Assembly (NCBI RefSeq): GCF_016808095.1
Contig: NC_068971.1
Span: forward strand, 5,654,501-5,718,500
Direction of reading: 5' to 3'
DNA length: 64,000 bases
Source: Vigna angularis
Taxonomy: Eukaryota; Streptophyta; Magnoliopsida; Fabales; Fabaceae
A program made the translations under genes and the position numbers. Shown piece by piece: positions 19,040-31,456 of this stretch. Numbering within the stretch: the first letter of the stretch is position 1; every line of letters starts with the position of its first letter. A model generated the notes under the pieces. It was not told where the DNA came from. It did not search any database and saw only the letters and a list, made by a program, of their open reading frames with translations.

Positions 19040-19370
19040 TTTCACTTCAGTCCTATCTGAAATATATTTTAGATTAAGTAATTTAAAATATAATTTCAGA
19101 ATTTATAATTCAAACAAAGTTATGTAATTAGAATATGATTTTGAACTGCGTAACTTGTAATATTTTCTCATATTACATAAATGTAATTTAAAATATGATA
19201 ATAGATTAAGTAATTCAAAGTACTATTTAAATTGCATAATCTAAAACATGATTATTTAATCCGAAATATAATTCATAATTGTATAATATAATATTCCAAA
19301 TTAAGTACTTTAAAATATAATAATTTAGAAATGTCCTGGATTACATATTTTAGGATATAGATGAATTAAT
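19040..19370. repeat. Degenerate AT-rich minisatellite (TTAAGTAATTTAAAATATAAT-type)
   Basis: Diverged repeats of a roughly 20- to 25-base word, for example near 19073, 19187, 19206 and 19295, all close to ATTAAGTAATTTAAAATATA. Interspersed TTACATAA and TTGCATAAT words belong to the same family. No coding content. Confidence 0.5.
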
Positions 19371-20316
19371 TATAAGATATAATAGCAAGTAGAATTGATT
19401 ATTGAGTATGGGATATTACAACAACGACATATTGATATTATATATGGTGAACAGTGCAAATGTGCAAATGTTCATACAATAATACAAAAACATCACATTC
19501 TCCAAAATTTCTGACATTGTTATAAAGTATTTTGTAACTTAAATCAATTGAATTGCGTTAATTCAAATACCTTTGCTTTCTACTTTTTTTTTTAATTCTT
19601 ACTCAGTCTTTTGAATTTATGATATTATAATTCATCTCTTGAAAGTATACAAATATCATATAATCCCCCAAAACATTAAAGGCGATTTTTTTATAATTTG
19701 AAACTAGAAAAGGGAAAAATGATAGCTATTTAATAATTTTAATAATTAAACAACATTATTATAATTTTAAAGACTAATTTTAGAGCTACTATCCTTAATT
19801 AGCAAACTTCCATTCCTGACAAGAGAATAACATTAAAATATAATTAAGAATTAGTAAATTAAGTTTGAATGGCAATAAAAACTATTTTAGTGGTATTATA
19901 AAAAATTATTATTAGCGAAGCAATGCGTCATCATTCCCTGGGTGGAAAGTAGGTTGTTGTCAAAGGTTGTACAGTAATCTTGTTTTGCATGGACATTGCA
20001 GGCACGCAATGTGAGGTGAAAATAGTGACAAGAGTCAGAAGACAAAACTGAGTGTATAAATCACAAAGAAAGGAAAAGGAAAAAGAAGGAAAAGAGGTAA
20101 AGATAGATTGATGAGAAATAACATGTGGTTTTTATTTGCGGTGGAAGCATCACCTTTCTGTTTGTTTCAGCTTCATAATGAAAAAGCCGCCAACGATCTT
20201 GTCCTCTTTGCTGTTGTTGATGTTCACGTTTCCTCTGTTCTCCATCCCCCAAACGTAGAAAAAAGGAAAAGCCAAGAACGAAGTCACCCCTTTGCAATTT
20301 CTCTGCATTCTGGAAA
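19371..20316. other. AT-rich spacer and promoter of the cyclophilin-like gene
   Basis: AT-rich sequence without recognisable genes. From about 20030 it becomes purine-rich, then mixed, ahead of the ATG at 20317. No convincing TATA box assigned. Confidence 0.4.
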
Positions 20317-23300
20317 ATGGGTCGTCGCCAAAACGATTCAGATTTTGGTAGGTTCGCTCTTTTCGCCCTCTTCTTGATTGGCACAATCTCCTGCTCCGCG
20401 GTGTACCTTTTCCTTTCCGTGATCTTGAGACCCAACAGTGAATCTCTGCCTTCGGCGGAAGATGAGGGTCCAAAAGAAGAGCAATGTTGCAGAGGGGTTG
20501 AGAATTTGGAGCTTTGGGGTGAGGCTGTCAAATGGGGTTCTGAATTTGTTTTGAATTCCTCCGAAGAATGTTGCATGGCGTGTAAGAGAATGTGTAACGG
20601 TGAGGGAGGGCCCTGTTTGTGTAATTCCTGGGTTTATTGTGGAGATAGAGAGGCGTGTGGACCTAGATTTGGTGAGGTATCGTGGCATTTCTTTTTGTTT
20701 GCCACTCTAGATTTAATTTATCATATTAGGCATGTGATGTAGGATATTTAGCGTGTTGATTAGCTCTTGCACTTGCTTTTGGCTTCACGTGTAGTGTTTT
20801 TTTATTGTTAGTGTGCAGTTTTCATTGGGTATACTTCCCAATGTTAGATCTTGCCCAAGATTCAGTTTTTGTGTCACTTGTTCCCAAGGCCTGACCCCAG
20901 TGGTTGTGTATTGGGTACTCGTGCTCCATATTGGAGGTCCGATTTTCTCATGCCAATGAGCCTAAAGCCAACATTTCCTATCCTCAGAATTTAAATGACG
21001 CTGTTCTCAATTTTTTCCTGCTTGCAATTGGGTTTTATCATACTTTATATTCTGATTGCTGAATACTTGATACATGGCGAACACTTGGAGATTATCACAA
21101 ATACGAATCTAGTTGCTTCATGCCTTTGTGCTTTAGTTTAATGGCTTGATTTGGGAATTTGGTTGGGCATAAGAGTATCATCGTTGTAAAGATTGCTGTT
21201 CTAGCTTGGTGTAGTTTTTTATCATTGCCTTGAATTAACAATTGAATAAGAATGAAATTTTAATCCTTTTTTTTAAGAATAGAATTTTGGAGGTACTTGA
21301 TAGTTGATTCTATTTTCCTGCTTTCGTTTCAGTGTTGGTTAAAAAAGCAACAGGATGCTTTAAATCCCGATCGACGAGACTCGGGAGATCTTGTAATGTG
21401 GACTTCTGGGTTGGTCTTTCGTAAGGGAGAGGTAGGAATATTATTTATTATAGTTTGTTCTATCAAATTATTTTATTTGGTTTGTAAAAGTATTTTCTTT
21501 TCTGATTAAAAAAATCATTGCAACAAAGTGAAAAACTAGAAAAAAAAAACAAGAGATTTGTCATGGAAACCTCCTCAAGAATCCGGTGTTAAGCTCCAAC
21601 CATATGCATTAGATTGTAGAAATTTTATGTCATGGAGTAACCTGTTTATGGATGAGAAACAAGGTAGAAAGAACTGCAAAATGTTTTTCCTCTTTGAATT
21701 GTTATAAAAGGCAAAGAGTTTTGCTATACAAATGAATATGTGGTATTGTATTTCCTGCCAGTTAATCTGTCAATGTTTCGACCTTAATGCTTTTAAATCT
21801 TCTCAATTACTCTGGGAGGATCTTCTGATATCATGTCGCATTACTCCCTATATGTATTTTGAGAATCCTGCTTTAGGTTAGAATCACTTCATTCTAATGT
21901 GCTTATCAGTTTTTGCCCTTAATTGTATCCCATCTTTTTTATCATAATTGAATTGAAGTGTAAGCATTATGCAATGATTTATGTTCACATAATTTGCTCA
22001 AATATATATTCTCAACATCCTTTTGTTTTCTGCTCAGCATGAAGCTATGTGATTGTTGAATACTAGATCTTTGAGCAACATATAACTTTTCCTTATACAC
22101 TTGTATTTTTAGGAAATCGTTGGTATGGAAACGGACCATGGAATTCTTCGTATAAAAGTAAGTAATTCTCTACATACCCACTGTATTATATCATTTTCAT
22201 TTGCACCTTTTTACCCTGGTTATTTTACATCTGGTATGCCAGATATGTTTTTCATTTTTATGTTGTTTCTATCATGTAATTCTTAATGTTAAATCTAACA
22301 AACAAACGAGACACGTCCAATGTGTTTGAAAAAATAGAAGTCATCTAGCTCTTATTAAATTGCTTCTCTTTATGTATTAATGTGTGTGAAGGGGAGGGAC
22401 CGATAGATGCCATACATGTTTTGGTTTATTAGTATTGTTTTTTGTATCATTTAGTCATTTTACAGATGGACTAGGAGAAGTTTGACTATGCATAAGAAGT
22501 TTGTTAATTGGCTTGCTAAGAGAGAAAAATAAGGAAAAGAATGGGAAAGGAGCATCTCTAAAAGCTAAATTTAGCTTGCAATAGAGAATAAAAATTTAGG
22601 AAAATTATATGAAGTAGCTTCTACAAATTAGCTTTTGCAGAAGTTAGTTTTAACTCTTAGAAAATCTCATTTAATTTTTTTTTCTCTCGTACTTATCTTT
22701 GTGGAGAGAAGCTTGTTCAAATGTACTTGGAGATAAAGAGAACATAGATTTTTACACTTTGTTTATAATTTCTAGTAACTGCACCTATTTTTGCCTTTTT
22801 TCCAAAGCAGTATCTAATCACATGCTTTTCACATGCTGATTATTTTTCAGCTTGAATCATTCATCTATTATCTACTTAGTCTGATTATTTTTGTGAAACT
22901 TTGCATAAGTTGCAGCTGATAGCATCAGCCAAAGTTTTGGAAAAAGCTGATAGCATAAGTTGCATATTTTGTGAACAGATTATGTAAAGCAGGCTATTGG
23001 AAAAAAATAATTTTGAGCAGATTATGTACATATGTGACTTTTTTGAGTGATTTAGGTTCAGAGACATTTGAAAAGGTAGTTCTTTTAATGCATACAAGCT
23101 TGGAATACAGGATTATCTAGTTCCAAGGAAGATGGCTTGTCACTAGGGTTGATGCTAAGTGCACTTGTCGACCAGTGTTTAAGGCAAGTTCAATATTAAA
23201 AATGCAATTTTGGATAGAGCAGTGAGTGATTTCTGTGTTGACATATTCTGTACCAAGTAGTAGGTGTAGCTTGAAGATGTTGCACTTGCACATACTGTCA

Positions 23301-24652
23301 TCCAGCCTTATACTTTTAGTTTAGAGTGTCACTGGATAGGAGGGGGAAGGATTTTTTAATTTTGAACTCTGCTTCAACTTTTGCCCTTATTTGATGAAGA
23401 TTCTGTCTTCTCTGAGCCTTAATCATGTTGCTAGCCTTCTAGTAAAATGCAAAGTTATATCATGACCAATATCTAGATATAATGGCTTGACTTTCTACAG
23501 ATATATGTATCTGGGACAGTCTAATGCTCTCCTAGTTATGCGATAGATAGATTGAGAGGAAGAAACTGAAAAAAATGTGTTCTAAACTTTCATTGCCACA
23601 GCTTTTACCCGAATGCGCACCAAATTCTGTCTTCTACATTCTTGAGCTCTTGGCACTGCCTCACTGTATTGGTTGTCAGATTCATAGAGCTGAAAGCCGA
23701 GGAAGCTTTTGGGATTCAAAAGGAAATCACATAAAAAGGGTAAGATTTATTATGTTAATAACTATAGAAAATTGTGCATAAGTTCTGCATAGATTTGCTG
23801 CTTGTTTTAATCAATTTCTTTGTGAATGAATTGATTTTGGTTGACAATGTATCTGCTCATCTGCTCATCACATGACTGGTTGTTGTATTTTTATACTGCC
23901 TGCAAATGTTACTTAAATGATTTTATTTTCCTTTTCGGGATTCTTTATAGCAATATTTCGTGGTAATTATATTTGACTTGGTTACACTCTGTTCTTCTGC
24001 ATTTTATTCATGGTTAACTCAACTTTTTGTGGCCCTCTGCTTCTTCTATCGGCCATTTAAAGGAAAAAAAAAGAGAGGATAAATCAAGTAGTGGATCCAT
24101 TTGTGTTTAATACTGGTTCTATCCTATACCTGCATCTGCTTAATTTTTATCCTAGCTTTCTTGTTTTGAAGTAGTTGAAGTTTCTTCCTGAATGGTGGAA
24201 ACTTGTCCTCTGCTGGCTGCTTTGTTCTTAAGTTTAATTTCTGTACAACTTACCTCCAGATTATTGATTATTGACAACCCCCCTTTTTTTTGTGTTTTTG
24301 AATTTGAATGTTGTTGTAGACTCCATATGGTCCTCCTTTTGCACTTATTCAAGGAACATTGGAATCCCATGGGTCTATTTTCAAGGATATTCCAAAAGAG
24401 TACTGCCCTACCGTAAGAAGAGGATCTGTAGCATGGGTTGGTTCTGGTCCAGAATTCTTCATCAGCCTTGCGGATCACGAGGAATGGAGAAATCCATACA
24501 CCGTTTTTGGCTATGTTCTATCTGAGGATATGGAAGTCTTAGAGAAAATTTCTCAGCTTCCAACTAAATCTGAAATCTGGAATAGCATTAAGATCTCTAT
24601 CTTGGAGAACCCAGTTTCATTACGTTTTCGAAGAATGAACACAAAGTCTTGA
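20317..24652 (+). CDS. Membrane-anchored PAN/apple-like plus cyclophilin-like protein
   Basis: Five exons (20317-20676, 21333-21431, 22113-22157, 23602-23739, 24320-24652) give 975 nt and 324 aa. Residues about 13-37 form one strongly hydrophobic helix after MGRRQNDSDFGR, so a type II membrane protein of the secretory pathway is likely. A Cys-rich stretch follows (about 58-130), with QCCRG, CCMACKRMC, CNSWVYCGD and CGPRFGECWLKK; this spacing resembles plant PAN/apple domains. The C-terminal part (about 154-310) follows the cyclophilin pattern: METDHGILRIKLLPECAPNSV, then HRAES, GPPFALIQGTLE, RRGSVAWVGSGPEFFISL and EEWRNPYTVFGYV. The HR, FF and W positions match known cyclophilin active-site elements, but the core FHR...QGGD signature is altered, so isomerase activity is uncertain. 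The start is the only ATG giving the anchor. Confidence 0.82.
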
Positions 24653-26871
24653 ATCCTCAGTTTCATTGATTTGTTCTTTCAAAATTTTCCTTATTTGTTA
24701 AGTGATAAGGGGTTCAATATGGATCTTGGGCTCAAGTTGCTTTCAGCCATTCTAGCTGATTGCAAATCAAATAGAGTAGAGTGAGTGAGTATACAAGTTT
24801 TATAGGTATGTCTGTGGATATTTCGTGCTTCTGTTATTTCATATTTCCTTGCACATAACATAGTGTTGAAGAAAGGGCAGCATCATTCTCATCATCGTAG
24901 ACAACAAAAGCATACTGGAAATGGGATTATGTCCCAAGATACTAGCTGATGACACCCATTTGCAGGCATTATTGTGTGCTACAAAATTAGTGAACATTTC
25001 TTCATTCACCATCAGATTAGGTGGACCCATAGAACAGAATAATTGACTCATTGTATTGAAGTTTGTGCCTTGCACTTCTTGCCTTTCATCACACAAAAAT
25101 ATTTTTTGAAGTTTTAGTATTTTCTCTTGTTAGGTAATATTTTGTACATTTCTGGAAGGAACTTCAATTTTTGACATATCAACGTGGCAAGTTACTTCAT
25201 ATAAATAAGATATTGACAAATATTGGAACATTTATCTATCCTGATAACTTCTAATATAGTCCAAAAGCCTGCAGTTTTCATGTGTATGTAACTTTCTGGG
25301 AACCTAGAAAATCAATCTATTTAAATTAACAATTACTGGTTCAAGTGGTAAGACTATGCAATAGTAAGCTGATAAAATCAATATAATTATATGAGAAGAA
25401 TAAAAAAGCGTTCCTTTAGAAAGAGTCAAAAGGGAATATCATAGTTGACAAAACAGGATACAGTAGACCGTCACAGAAGGAGTGAATTTAACTCTATTAC
25501 ATCCTGTAACAATTTTGGAGAGAGACAGAAGGTTTTAAGTGTGATTATGTCTGTTTGAAAGCTCGAATTACGTTGTGGTTAAAAGGAACTTCAATGATAA
25601 CAACCCGTGAGCCAATTTTATTTTTTAATTTAAATTTAATTAAACTCAAGATGATATTAAAGACCATTAAAAAAAACAATAGAATCCAAAATCATTATAA
25701 ATTTTAAATACAATCTAAAAACAAACATAAAAAATAAAATTAAGTGAGTGTACAAGATTCTTAAATAAAATTAAGCGAGTGAACCAAATTCTTAATAAAT
25801 TAGACTTAAAATTAATCGCTGTGAAAATTTTAACTTTTTTTATTAATCTAATCCGATTCAATTCGTAACGAACTAGACTCTCAAATTTCAACTCGATAAG
25901 TACTCTTATTTTTGAATAATCAGTATTTTTCTTTAGTATTTTTACTTTAAATATTTTTTAAACAAATTTAGAAAAGAACCAGTTTAAAATAAATTTAACC
26001 AAAATAATTACATAATAACCTTTAAATTAAACGAATAATTCGAGTAAGAAATGTTTGTTTGATTGTAGGATAGATTTCGGTATAGTATCAGCAACAATAA
26101 TTATCAATACTTTAATTGGAAGTTAATTTTGTAATACTTTTAGAAATATAAAATAAAATGTTGAAATATTAGAAAAATACGAAAGCTTAATTTGTATTAG
26201 TATAGAAAAGGAAATAAGTAGGAATTTAGGTAAAAGATGTTGAAGGTTTATGGTGGGGAATCTTAGCGTGCATAGGATCGTACAGAGGGTGATTTTAGGG
26301 GTAACCCAGTGTAAGAAAAAATGAGTTGATAATTTAAGAAAATATAAAGTTGATAATAAGAATTAATGAAGAAAGAGGAGAGGAGTAGAGTGAAGGGAGA
26401 AAGAAGGAGTGGTATAGTGGTAGTAGTGCAGTAGTAGTAGAAGTGAGTGCTGGGTCAAGAAGGCATTAAAAATGTTGGGAAAAGCACACAGCCCACCCTT
26501 GGCGGTGGGTAACTTTAATAACACCCACCAAGTGCCCACCCCACAAACAGCTAATTTTGATGATAAGGGAAAGGGAATTGGTCATGGCCAAAGTCAGAGG
26601 TGGACCTCTCTCCCCCGCGGCGCACGTTAGCCCCTCTCCATCTCTCCCAAGCGGTGGTGGCCTCCTCATCCACCCACGTCACAAATTCAGCCGCACATCC
26701 CTCCCCACTTTAACAACAACCATGCTCCTTTCCCTCCACCACACCCAACAACAACAACAACAACCCAAACAACCTTTTCACTCTCTTCTCCTCTTCCCCT
26801 CCTTATCCTCCGCCCCTCTCCTCCCTATCCTTCACCCTCCCCCTTAACCTAAAAACACTACCTTTCTTCCC
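24653..26871. other. Intergenic DNA and promoter/5' UTR of the trihelix gene
   Basis: AT-rich to about 26350, then purine-rich (26350-26450), then strongly C-rich with (CAA)n at 26748-26763 and CT/CCT tracts up to the ATG at 26872. The C-rich part is probably the 5' UTR. Short frames in this stretch show no family resemblance. Confidence 0.45.
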
Positions 26872-27825
26872 ATGGCCTCCCCTTCTTCCCCCACTGATTC
26901 CAACCCCCCCTCCGCCCTTCCCCTCACTCTCGCCGCCCCTCCCTCCACCTCTTCCCGCCGTCTCCCCCCGCCATGCTGGACCCCAGAGGAAACCTCCGCC
27001 CTCATCGACGCCTACCGCGACAAGTGGTACTCCCTCGGCCGCACCAACCTCAAAGCCACCCACTGGCAAGAGGTCGCCGATGCCGTCACTGCCCAGTGCC
27101 CCAACGCTTCCCCCACTGCCAAAACCGCCGTCCAGTGCCGCCACAAGATGGAAAAACTCCGCAAACGCTACCGCACCGAAATCCAACGACTCCGCTCCCT
27201 CCCTCTCCCTCGCCTCATCAACAACTCCTCCACCGCTTCCCCCTCCTCCTGGGTTCACTTCAAATCCATGGATTCCATGGAAAAAGGCCCCAACAAACCC
27301 CACGCCGACACCACCACCGCCACCAACCCCAACACCCCCACCAACAACCTCAATTTCCCCGACGACGACAACGACGACGACGATCTGTACGAGGAATTCA
27401 AGAACGCCCCCGGATCCAACACGCGCAGCCTCAATAAACTCTACAAGAACGGTTTCGGATCCGGATCCGCCTCCGGGTTCCGGATCCGGATCCCGGCGGG
27501 GGTGCCAAACCACACCTCTTCGAAATTCTTCAACGCGCCTCCTCCCGGCATGGTGCCGCGCAACGGCGCGAAGAGGGAGCGTGAGAGCGACGCGGTGGCC
27601 GAGATGGTGGGCGCGATAAAGGTGTTGCGTGACGGGTTCGTGAGGATGGAGCAGATGAAGATGGAGATGGCGAGGGAGATTGAGAGCATGCGAATGGAGA
27701 TGGAGATGAAGCGCACGGAGATGATCCTGGACTCTCAGCAGCGGATCGTTGAGGCTTTCGCCAGGGCCGTTTCACAAAAGAGGAGCAAGGGCAAGTCCAC
27801 GCCTTCTCCCTCGTCGCAACCCTGA
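26872..27825 (+). CDS. Trihelix transcription factor, ASIL/6b-interacting-protein-like
   Basis: Intronless nuclear DNA-binding protein of 317 aa. After a Ser/Pro-rich start, residues about 34-108 carry the trihelix (Myb/SANT-like) domain: CWTPEETSALIDAYRDKWY, then THWQEVADAV, then KTAVQCRHKMEKLRKRYR. The Trp residues and the basic third helix with Q-C-R-H-K-M-E-K-L-R are typical of the ASIL/SIP1 clade. Next come a Pro/Thr/Asn-rich linker, an Asp run (DDDNDDDDLYEEF), and a long C-terminal helix (about 243-302) rich in Met/Glu/Arg that should form the clade's coiled coil. Family members repress seed-maturation genes or link to EIN2/ethylene signalling; the role here is inferred. Base use is odd: the first half is C-rich with C at most third positions, and the last 250 bases are G-rich. 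Confidence 0.93.
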   Translation: MASPSSPTDSNPPSALPLTLAAPPSTSSRRLPPPCWTPEETSALIDAYRDKWYSLGRTNLKATHWQEVADAVTAQCPNASPTAKTAVQCRHKMEKLRKRYRTEIQRLRSLPLPRLINNSSTASPSSWVHFKSMDSMEKGPNKPHADTTTATNPNTPTNNLNFPDDDNDDDDLYEEFKNAPGSNTRSLNKLYKNGFGSGSASGFRIRIPAGVPNHTSSKFFNAPPPGMVPRNGAKRERESDAVAEMVGAIKVLRDGFVRMEQMKMEMAREIESMRMEMEMKRTEMILDSQQRIVEAFARAVSQKRSKGKSTPSPSSQP

Positions 27826-29897
27826 TTATGAATATTGGGTGCTTTATGCCTCTAAGGTGTTTGATTAATCGTGATTAGTATGTTCTCTTTCTGTTTTAGG
27901 TAGGTTCATATTTCTATACTCTTCTCCTGCAACTTTTGCTCTTGTCTGGGATCTGTTTATTCATGTTTAATACTCTAGGCTCGGTCAATATGCTTTTAAG
28001 CCTTTCATCTCCTTAAGTCTATTTCTCTGTCTCTTTACAAATTTCCTCCTCGCACTTTTCTTTCATTACCTCTAACTCTCTGTACTTTTTCATTATTCTA
28101 ATTACCTTCTTAGCTCCCCTTATGTTTATATAATATTTTCTCTTTCAATAACATTTTTCTGTTTGTAAGACCAAAACCATTGCCTTGACTTAAGCTAAAG
28201 TTGCACATAGGCTCTAAAAATACAATTCAGGTTGTAGTAAATTATGTGGGTGCCTTGTGTTTAAAAGAAAATTGTTCAACTGGGGACAAAACTGAAGGAA
28301 TTTGGCAGAGGATTTTGAAGCATTTATAATGAGTTAAGATGGAGATTGAACTGAAAATACATGAATCTCTTTTCATGTTTCATGTGTCTTGATCAGATTA
28401 AACTGGACGACAAAAAAAAAATACAAACATATTATAAACTTAGGATAACTTCAAAATGCGCAAAAATTTATTTACGGGTTATCTTTCCTTTAACCCAAGT
28501 ATAAGCATTTCCTCAGAAATGGTTTCAGTAATAACATCAAAATAGTCTTGTTATTGTACGAAAAAACATGTTGAGAGAAAAGGTGCTCTGAATGCTCAGA
28601 GATCTTGTCAGCCAAAAGAGTATCAGATAAAAAAGGATTGTCATGCGTGAGATCTTTACTAGTAAAACCTTCATAGTTGCTGACTTTTTACTGGGCGATC
28701 CTTCTATACCCTTTTAGAGTAAGGGCCTTTAAAGTAAGGAGTTTTGATGTGGATTAATTAAATTGTTATGTGTAATAATTTCATCCACACTTTCAAAGAT
28801 CGCAGAGTCTCTGGTCATTGGTGGTTCGTGACAGTGGAGGATGCAACGGTGTTGCAGTAGCAGCAGTGAATTGGAAACTCTGCTTTCTCATGAGAAAGAG
28901 ATTCACCATTGATTCGTGAATGTGAAGGAATTCCGCGATCCATTATCTTTCAACTAAAGAAATGTCACGTCATCTAACAAATTGAATCCACTTATAAAAG
29001 TATCAAAACCCTTCTTTTTAAAAGGCACCACACTCTCAGCTATTTTATATTTGTATATCTTCTCTTTTTAAGGTTTTAAACAGCTCTTTTTCATAGTTAA
29101 AAGTCGTAGTTAAAGAGTAGTTCAGAGAAGAACATTTGTTTCTCAAACTCAAGATAATATAAAGATAGCAGAGTTTGTAAAGGAGTAGACATGGATAAAA
29201 CTCCAAGTGTTCTCTACACTTGCAACACTTGTACAAGTACGAGTCTTTAATTAATTTTTTAGTTATTTTATACATGTTTTTGAAATACTTTTTAACCATC
29301 AAATGATCATCCTTTGGGGAACATTTTTCTTAACTATCAAACGAATCTCCTCTTCCACCTGAGAAATTTTGGAAGTTTTAAAAAGATGTTTTTTTCTTTC
29401 TTCTTAAATTTGGTATCTTTATTTTTGAAACATTCAATTTCATCTTTCAATTTTCAGTGTTGTTCTTCCATCTAATTTTACTAATGTTAGCAGTGTTTTA
29501 GGAAGAAGAAACACATCAACTGAAATATTTCTTTCATAAAATAGATAACCAAATTAAATATTTTAAAAGTAAATGTTCAAAGAAACTGAATTGAATCGTG
29601 TAAATAAGAAGAGAAACTAAAGAAACATTTTAGCCTTTTAATAAGGATCAAGTATATTTTCCAATAGAGTGTTTCCACATCATCCATGAATAATAACTTT
29701 AGCCAAAATCTAAAATTGATTATAATATGTAGTAAGAAATCTATTGTAGAAATATATTGTCTGATGTAAATAATTTATAGTGAATGATGAATGAGAATGT
29801 TTTATTATCATATTATTTAGCTCTTATTTTATTATAATATTACAATAGAAAATTATATTAGACAACCTCTGTGAAAATGAAACACCTATTTAAGAAC

Positions 29898-29966
<69 letters not shown>

Positions 29967-31456
29967 TAATCTTTAAGTTAAAACAAAAAAAAAATCAATA
30001 TAATTTGTTCTCAAATGATTGTTTTATTATCAATAAGATTTGAAGATATCAATACTATATTACAATTCAATAAAAAAACATAAAAGAATTTAATTAGAAG
30101 AACTTTGGGATAGACAAAAATATTAGAAAAAAAGAAACTCTTGGTTAAATTTTGAATGTTTTCTCGTATGGAGGTAGCTACCTTTTGGCAACAATACCTA
30201 GTCAAATCCAGAAATCTTACAGTGTATATATTAAGGGTCGAAAATCAAGAGGGAAATTAAATCTGGACTCTGGTAAAAAATATGTTGCCTCTCCTGTTTT
30301 CACCCTGTCACTCTCTGTGTGTGTGTTTTTCTAAACGGCTTTTTTCATTCATTTATGTTACTGTAAATTACAACACAATTTGGCTAACAAAAGAATAACA
30401 AAATAATTACTGTTTTAGTATTTATAATGTATGATAATTGTTGATAATCTTTTCATTAGTAGAGACCTCTATATGTGTCCTCAATAAGTTTTATCACATT
30501 TTTTTCTTGTTATAAATACGGATAAAAATACGAATAAAACTTGATTTTTGAAACGTGTAGATTCATTACTTTTAAAGACTTATTTGTGCTATATTATGCA
30601 CGTCTCTTAGTATATAAGAACTTCTCGAATTTGTTAAGATACTCAAAATCTAGCAAGATAAACTCTTTTTAAAGAGTAAATATATTAAGGATAATAAATA
30701 AATAGGAAAAGAAATGAGATAACCAAAAAAATGTGAGAGGAAGAGATAGAAGAGATGTGAGTTGAGTGATTTTGGAAAAACTATTGGACACCTTATAGGT
30801 GGAGGAATGCTTTATGATGGGCCAAAAATCGCAAGGTTTGTGGAAGAAAAATCCAACAATAGCTCAAAGTTCACAACCATCACAACTTGCAGAAGAAGGA
30901 AAAAAAATCTAGCAACAATTGGACCAAGGTCTTCGACATAACTTTCACTTATCAAGAATAAGGTTTTAAAATTTACAACTAACTATTTGTTAGCTTTTGC
31001 ATTATTTTTTCAATGCTTTATTTTATAACAATCCATCACATATTAAAAAAAAGATAAGATATGAAAAGAATGAAAGAAGAAAATCTTGAGTATCATATAA
31101 GATGTAATGCACCAGAGCTAATATAATAAGCTATATGAACCAATCCAAATTAAGAAACTTAACACATAATGTAGTTAGTATAACAAGCTATATGAATCAA
31201 AGACACTTGACCTGTGTTAACGTTTTATCAATCACAATACATCTCCACAATTCTTGTTGTTATTGTTGTGTTGTGCTTATTAAATCATATGCATGTCAAA
31301 TATTTATAAGTGCTCTAGAGATCATGCCAAGATTTCATGTATTTGGCAAATCATACATCACCCCTAAAGGATATGAAAATCATTAAAAACTTTCTTTAAA
31401 TTAAAATTCTTACAACACATAAAATTTTAATTACAAAGTTTAACATTTTAATAATG
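27826..31456. other. Intergenic AT-rich DNA
   Basis: No credible gene. A (TA)n run fills 29909-29961. Pyrimidine-rich sequence at 27890-28150 is probably the 3' flank of the trihelix gene. Other open frames are short and without family resemblance. Confidence 0.5.
29909..29961. repeat. (TA)n microsatellite
   Basis: About 26 TA units in a row; likely length-polymorphic. Confidence 0.95.

Noticed and set aside
20061..20688. Minus-strand frames overlapping the first exon of the cyclophilin-like gene
   Set aside because: No family resemblance; the sense frame has a membrane anchor and conserved Cys motifs and splices cleanly.
26803..27513. 236-aa Gly/Val-rich open frame on the minus strand
   Set aside because: It is the antisense shadow of the trihelix gene, produced by C-rich third codon positions; the sense frame has a recognised domain.
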